Positions 6,496 through 8,955 of a stretch of DNA of 8,955 nucleotides are shown here, piece by piece. Source of the stretch: Bacteroidales bacterium. GTDB lineage: Bacteria; Bacteroidota; Bacteroidia; Bacteroidales; UBA932. The translations under genes were made by a program, and so were the position numbers. The notes under the pieces are model-generated. The model did not search any database. It had not been told where the DNA came from and worked only from the letters and a program-made list of their open reading frames with translations. How positions within the stretch are numbered: position 1 is the first letter of the stretch; each line of letters begins with the position of its first letter. The DNA lies in contig JAEDLO010000064.1 in NCBI GenBank assembly GCA_016295245.1, positions 1-8,955 of the forward strand, in the 5' to 3' direction.

Positions 6496-6580
6496 AATTG
6501 AATTGTTGTTGTATTAGTTTGAATATTAAATAGCGTTCAAATGCGGTGCAATTTAGCAATAATATTTCATTTGACAATAA
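6496..6580 (-). promoter_or_regulatory. AT-rich leader of the exb operon with a short inverted repeat
   Basis: This 85-base gap between ansA and exbB is clearly richer in A/T than the coding sequence around it and is the most likely place for the exb promoter. A TTTGAA / TTCAAA inverted repeat lies at 6518-6523 and 6536-6541, arms separated by 12 bases. On the minus strand a TTTG inside this repeat could be a -33 element, followed 21 bases later by TAATAC, but no full TAnnTTTG box is present. No terminator hairpin with a T-run is visible after ansA, so readthrough from the ansA operon is possible. Confidence 0.4.
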
Positions 6581-7636
6581 TTATTTTGAGATTTCGCCTT
6601 TCAGATTCTTATCCAAAAGCATCTTTACCCTGTCATTTTCGGCGTAAGTTCCCATAAGGTAAAACAATTTTCCGAGCGCGGCCTCGGTAGTTATGTCGTG
6701 TCCGGAGACGACACCTGCTTCCTTGAGGGAGCGCCCCGTGGCATAGATATCCATATCGACTTCGCCGCTAAGGCATTGAGTCACATTGAGTATTATCTTG
6801 CCCGACTCGGAAGCCTCGCGGATTATGTCCAGGAACCACGGTTTCGAAATCGCGTTGCCCGATCCGTACGTTTCAAGAATCACCGCCCTCGAACCGGTCC
6901 CGAGCAGAATGTCGCGGACCGCCTGCCCCGTGATGCCCGGATGAACCTTCAAAATCGAGACTCGGGTGTCCAGCTCCGTGTGAATCGACAGGCCGTGCCA
7001 GTTCTGCTGCCCGCGGTGGATGAAGCCGTTGTTGTACTTGATGTTGATGCCGGCGGTGGCCAGCGGCGGGTAGTTCGGCGAGCAGAAGGCGTCGAAACCC
7101 GTGGCGTTTACCTTCTTGCTGCGGTTGCCCCTGAAGAGCTGCGAATTGAAGCAGATGCACACCTCCGGCACCATCGCCCGCCCTTCGGAATCCTTCGCCG
7201 TGGCGATTTCAACCGCAGAGATGAGGTTCTCCTTGCCGTCCGTGCGCGGCCTGCCGATAGGAAGCTGGCTTCCCGTGAAGACGACCGGCTTGGAGAGATT
7301 GTCGAGCATAAAGCTGAGCGCGGAGGCGCTGTAGGCCATCGTGTCCGTGCCGTGGAGGATGACAAAGCCGTCGTAGGCGTCATACTTCTGGGCAATCAGG
7401 CGCGCAAGGGCCTGCCAGAGTGAGGGCTCGATGTCCGAGGAGTCGATAAGCGGTGTGAAAGTGTGCGAATCGATGCGCATCGCGAACTTCCGCAGCTCCG
7501 GAACCTCATCGACTATGCCCTTGAGGTCAAAGGGAGTGAGGGCTCCCGTGCGCGGGTCCTCCTTCATTCCAATGGTGCCGCCTGTGTAGATCAGCAGCAC
7601 GGACGAACGGTTGTTGTCTTCTTGAAACAGGTTCAT
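6581..7636 (-). CDS. ansA: Type I (cytoplasmic) L-asparaginase
   Basis: Hydrolyses L-asparagine to aspartate and ammonia. The 351-residue protein matches the AnsA type throughout. The N-terminal catalytic block is YTGGTIGM with the nucleophile T21; the second block HGTDTMAYSASALSFML holds T97 and D98; RGNRSKKVNATGFDAF holds K175, aligned with the catalytic lysine of E. coli AnsA. The segment TPLIDSSDIEP near 61-71 and the C-terminal QCLSGEVDMDIYATG also match that enzyme. There is no signal peptide, so it should be cytosolic, unlike periplasmic type II enzymes. The ATG at 7636 overlaps the tatD stop by four bases (ATGA), indicating coupled translation. A start slightly inside the family's usual one is unlikely because residues 1-12 precede the catalytic block at the expected distance. 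Its third codon positions are visibly more G/C-rich than those of the exb genes. The substrate could include related amides, but asparaginase is by far the best call. Confidence 0.96.
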   Translation of the reverse strand: MNLFQEDNNRSSVLLIYTGGTIGMKEDPRTGALTPFDLKGIVDEVPELRKFAMRIDSHTFTPLIDSSDIEPSLWQALARLIAQKYDAYDGFVILHGTDTMAYSASALSFMLDNLSKPVVFTGSQLPIGRPRTDGKENLISAVEIATAKDSEGRAMVPEVCICFNSQLFRGNRSKKVNATGFDAFCSPNYPPLATAGINIKYNNGFIHRGQQNWHGLSIHTELDTRVSILKVHPGITGQAVRDILLGTGSRAVILETYGSGNAISKPWFLDIIREASESGKIILNVTQCLSGEVDMDIYATGRSLKEAGVVSGHDITTEAALGKLFYLMGTYAENDRVKMLLDKNLKGEISK

Positions 7637-8403
7637 ATCTTGAATAGTTGTCTGGCGTTCCTGCAGGTCTGGTCTGACACATCCTCGAGGCTGCAGCCCT
7701 TGCAGCGCGCGAGGAATCCGGCGATTACCGGGATGAGGCTGCTCTCGTTCCGCTTGCCGCGGTAGGGGACAGGCGCGAGGTAGGGTGCGTCCGTCTCAAG
7801 CAATATCCGGCTCAGCGGGATGTCGCGGACCTCCCGGGCAATCGCAGCGTTCTTGAAGGTGATCACCCCGCCGATGGCGACATACCAGTCTCCCAAGCGC
7901 GAGAGCTGCGCAAAGGTTTCGGCACTGCCGCTGAAGGCGTGGAGGTTGCCCCGAAGGTGAAGGTGGCGGCAATCGCGCACGATGTCAAGGAAGTCGCCGG
8001 TAGCCTCTCTCAGGTGGATGTTGACCGGCAGGTCCCACTGCGAAGCGAGCTCCAGCTGCACCCTGAGCGCCTCCTGCTGCTCCTTCTTGAACTCCGTTCC
8101 ATAATGGTAGTCAAGCCCTATCTCGCCGACGGCGACGACTCCCGTGCGGTCATAGGCGCACATCCTGTCGATCTCCTCGCGCCAGTCCCCGTCCACGCTG
8201 CCCGGATAGAGGCCGAGCATAGGGTGACAGACATCGGCGTGGCGCCGCGCGTAGGCGAACATCGCATCCCTCTCCTTCGAGTCGATGTCCGGCAGGAGCA
8301 TCTTCACCACACCGGCCTCCAGGGCCCTGCCGATAAGCTCGTCAGCGCAGCCTTCGAAGGCCTCGTCGGTGTTGTGGGTATGTGTGTCAATAAATTGCAG
8401 CAT
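7633..8403 (-). CDS. tatD: TatD-family metal-dependent hydrolase (DNase)
   Basis: Member of the TatD branch of the amidohydrolase superfamily, usually a two-metal 3'-5' exonuclease or DNase acting in the cytosol. The 256-residue length is typical. All expected metal ligands are visible: H8 and H10 in DTHTH, E94 in GEIGLDYH, H130 in NIHLREA, H155 in HAFSG and D205 in LLETDAPYLAP. One position differs from the common pattern: G64-L65-Y66-P67, where most TatD proteins I know have G-x-H-P. The gene starts at ATG 8403, nine bases after the dprA stop, and ends with a TGA overlapping the ansA ATG by four bases. A promoter-like TAATTTTG overlaps the dprA stop only four bases before the ATG, so it may also be made from its own very short-leader transcript. 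Family is certain; the physiological substrate is not known from sequence, and the symbol is used for the family. Confidence 0.94.
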   Translation of the reverse strand: MLQFIDTHTHNTDEAFEGCADELIGRALEAGVVKMLLPDIDSKERDAMFAYARRHADVCHPMLGLYPGSVDGDWREEIDRMCAYDRTGVVAVGEIGLDYHYGTEFKKEQQEALRVQLELASQWDLPVNIHLREATGDFLDIVRDCRHLHLRGNLHAFSGSAETFAQLSRLGDWYVAIGGVITFKNAAIAREVRDIPLSRILLETDAPYLAPVPYRGKRNESSLIPVIAGFLARCKGCSLEDVSDQTCRNARQLFKI

Positions 8404-8407
8404 TCTG

Positions 8408-8415
8408 CAAAATTA
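8408..8415 (-). promoter_or_regulatory. Bacteroidota-type promoter -7 box before tatD
   Basis: On the minus strand the sequence reads TAATTTTG then CAGAATG. TAATTTTG matches the Bacteroidota sigma-ABfr -7 consensus TAnnTTTG exactly, and by eye it is the only exact minus-strand match in the window. Transcription would begin at or a few bases before the tatD ATG at 8403, giving a leaderless or nearly leaderless message. The TAA of the box is also the dprA stop codon. No clear -33 TTTG is seen at the right distance, which weakens the call. Confidence 0.4.
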
Positions 8416-8955
8416 CGCAATTTTGGGATTAATGCTGCATCTTTGGAACATATCCGTGAGGATGAGCGCCTCGCTTTCCAGCATTCCGGCAAGCTCGCTG
8501 ACCTCCCGGTAGGGGAGCAGGCATACCTGGCAGAGCTCCTCGTAGCTGATGCCGCGGCGCTCCCGTACTGCCTCAAGGATGCTCTCCAGCCGCTGCAGCG
8601 TCACTTCGTCCAGGGAATCTGCGAAGCAGTCGCGCACCAGCTCGCCCGGTTTCCGCCGCTTTTTCCCTGCGCTTCGTCCCAGCCCCAGCTGCCCGCATAT
8701 GCTTTCCGTGCCGGTAATCGCCTCGGCAAGCTTTTCCCGCAGCAGCAGGTTGCAGCCCGCCGAGCGTGCGTCATCCACCCTGCCCGGCAGCACGAAAACG
8801 TCCCTCCCGTAATCGAAGGCTAGCCTCGAAGTCATCATCCCGCCACCCTTCACTCTCGACTCAATAAGTATGGTGGAGCCGCTCAGGCCGGCAATGATGC
8901 GGTTGCGGCGCAGGAAGGTAACGGGCAGAGGCGCGGTCCCCGGCGGGTAATCCGT
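8413..8955 (-). CDS. dprA: DNA-processing protein DprA/Smf (partial, N-terminus off right edge)
   Basis: DprA binds incoming single-stranded DNA during natural transformation and loads RecA; it is also widespread in bacteria not known to be transformable. The frame is open from the right edge to a TAA at 8413, giving 180 residues of the C-terminal half; the full family protein is about 360-380. Visible at the edge is the end of the Rossmann-like domain: T-D-Y-P-P-G-T, then FLRRNRIIAGLS at 14-25, then the segment KGGGMMTSRLAFDYGRDVFV and LPG, equivalent to the usual S-G-s-l-x-T-A... G-R-x-V-F-A-V-P-G. The KGGGMMTS wording is a slight departure from the common SGSLITA. Residues about 115-180 (VTLQRLESILEAVRERRGIS, then LSELAGMLE-like helices) match the C-terminal winged-helix domain. 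The gene is followed nine bases later by tatD, probably as part of the same operon. An internal Met 34 codons in should not be taken as the start, because the conserved reading continues upstream. Confidence 0.93.
   Translation of the reverse strand, partial: TDYPPGTAPLPVTFLRRNRIIAGLSGSTILIESRVKGGGMMTSRLAFDYGRDVFVLPGRVDDARSAGCNLLLREKLAEAITGTESICGQLGLGRSAGKKRRKPGELVRDCFADSLDEVTLQRLESILEAVRERRGISYEELCQVCLLPYREVSELAGMLESEALILTDMFQRCSINPKIA

Noticed and set aside
6560..6600. AT-only palindromes (AATAATTATT and nearby AATAAT/ATTATT) after ansA, considered as a terminator
   Set aside because: The stems contain no G-C pairs and there is no T-run, so they would not form a stable intrinsic terminator.
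7939..8823. Long plus-strand open frame of 294 codons
   Set aside because: It runs antisense to tatD and dprA, both of which have full conserved motifs. GC-rich third positions on the minus strand remove stop codons in this antisense frame; the translation has no recognisable domain.
6581..8955. Higher third-position G/C in dprA, tatD and ansA than in the exb genes, considered as a sign of transfer
   Set aside because: The exb genes and asnS are likely highly expressed with their own codon preference, and all genes fit the same Bacteroidota lineage, so composition alone does not support transfer.

Overview
All genes in this window lie on the minus strand, so transcription runs from high to low coordinates. 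The gene content fits a member of the phylum Bacteroidota, most likely order Bacteroidales. The grounds are AsnS and type I asparaginase sequences close to what I know from Bacteroides relatives, an exbB / small membrane protein / exbD / exbD cluster, a TonB-like protein with a 'Q-G-I-Y-F' style C-terminus, A-rich start regions mostly without Shine-Dalgarno sites, and one exact Bacteroidota-type promoter -7 box. Genus cannot be fixed. No mobile element, phage gene, CRISPR array, rRNA or tRNA was seen.

Right part, in transcription order (8955 to 6581): the 3' part of dprA (DNA-uptake/recombination mediator), then tatD (metal-dependent nuclease/hydrolase), then ansA (type I L-asparaginase). dprA and tatD are 9 bases apart and tatD/ansA overlap by 4 bases, so they look like one operon. 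A -7 box at the dprA stop may give tatD its own leaderless or near-leaderless transcript.

Middle part (6495 to 4175): an 85-base AT-rich leader, then exbB, a four-helix membrane protein of unknown function, and two different exbD genes. This is an inner-membrane proton-driven motor of the ExbBD/TolQR type. In Bacteroidota such motors power TonB-dependent uptake through the outer membrane. A strong hairpin terminator at 4124-4151 closes this unit.

Left part (4117 to 1): asnS (asparaginyl-tRNA synthetase), udk (uridine kinase), a TonB-like energy transducer that starts at GTG, and the 5' part of a Na/phosphate-cotransporter gene with a PhoU-like tail that runs off the left edge. The junctions are a 1-base gap, a 1-base overlap and a 1-base overlap, so these four unrelated functions appear to be translated as a coupled unit. 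The TonB-like protein is a plausible partner for the ExbBD motor upstream, although asnS and udk separate them.

Most of the window is ordinary housekeeping. I did not find a convincing new system. The features most worth a second look are a 20/21-base near-perfect inverted repeat inside the start of the TonB-like gene (1991-2046), the terminator ending only 6 bases before the first possible asnS start codon, and the uncharacterised membrane protein between exbB and exbD.
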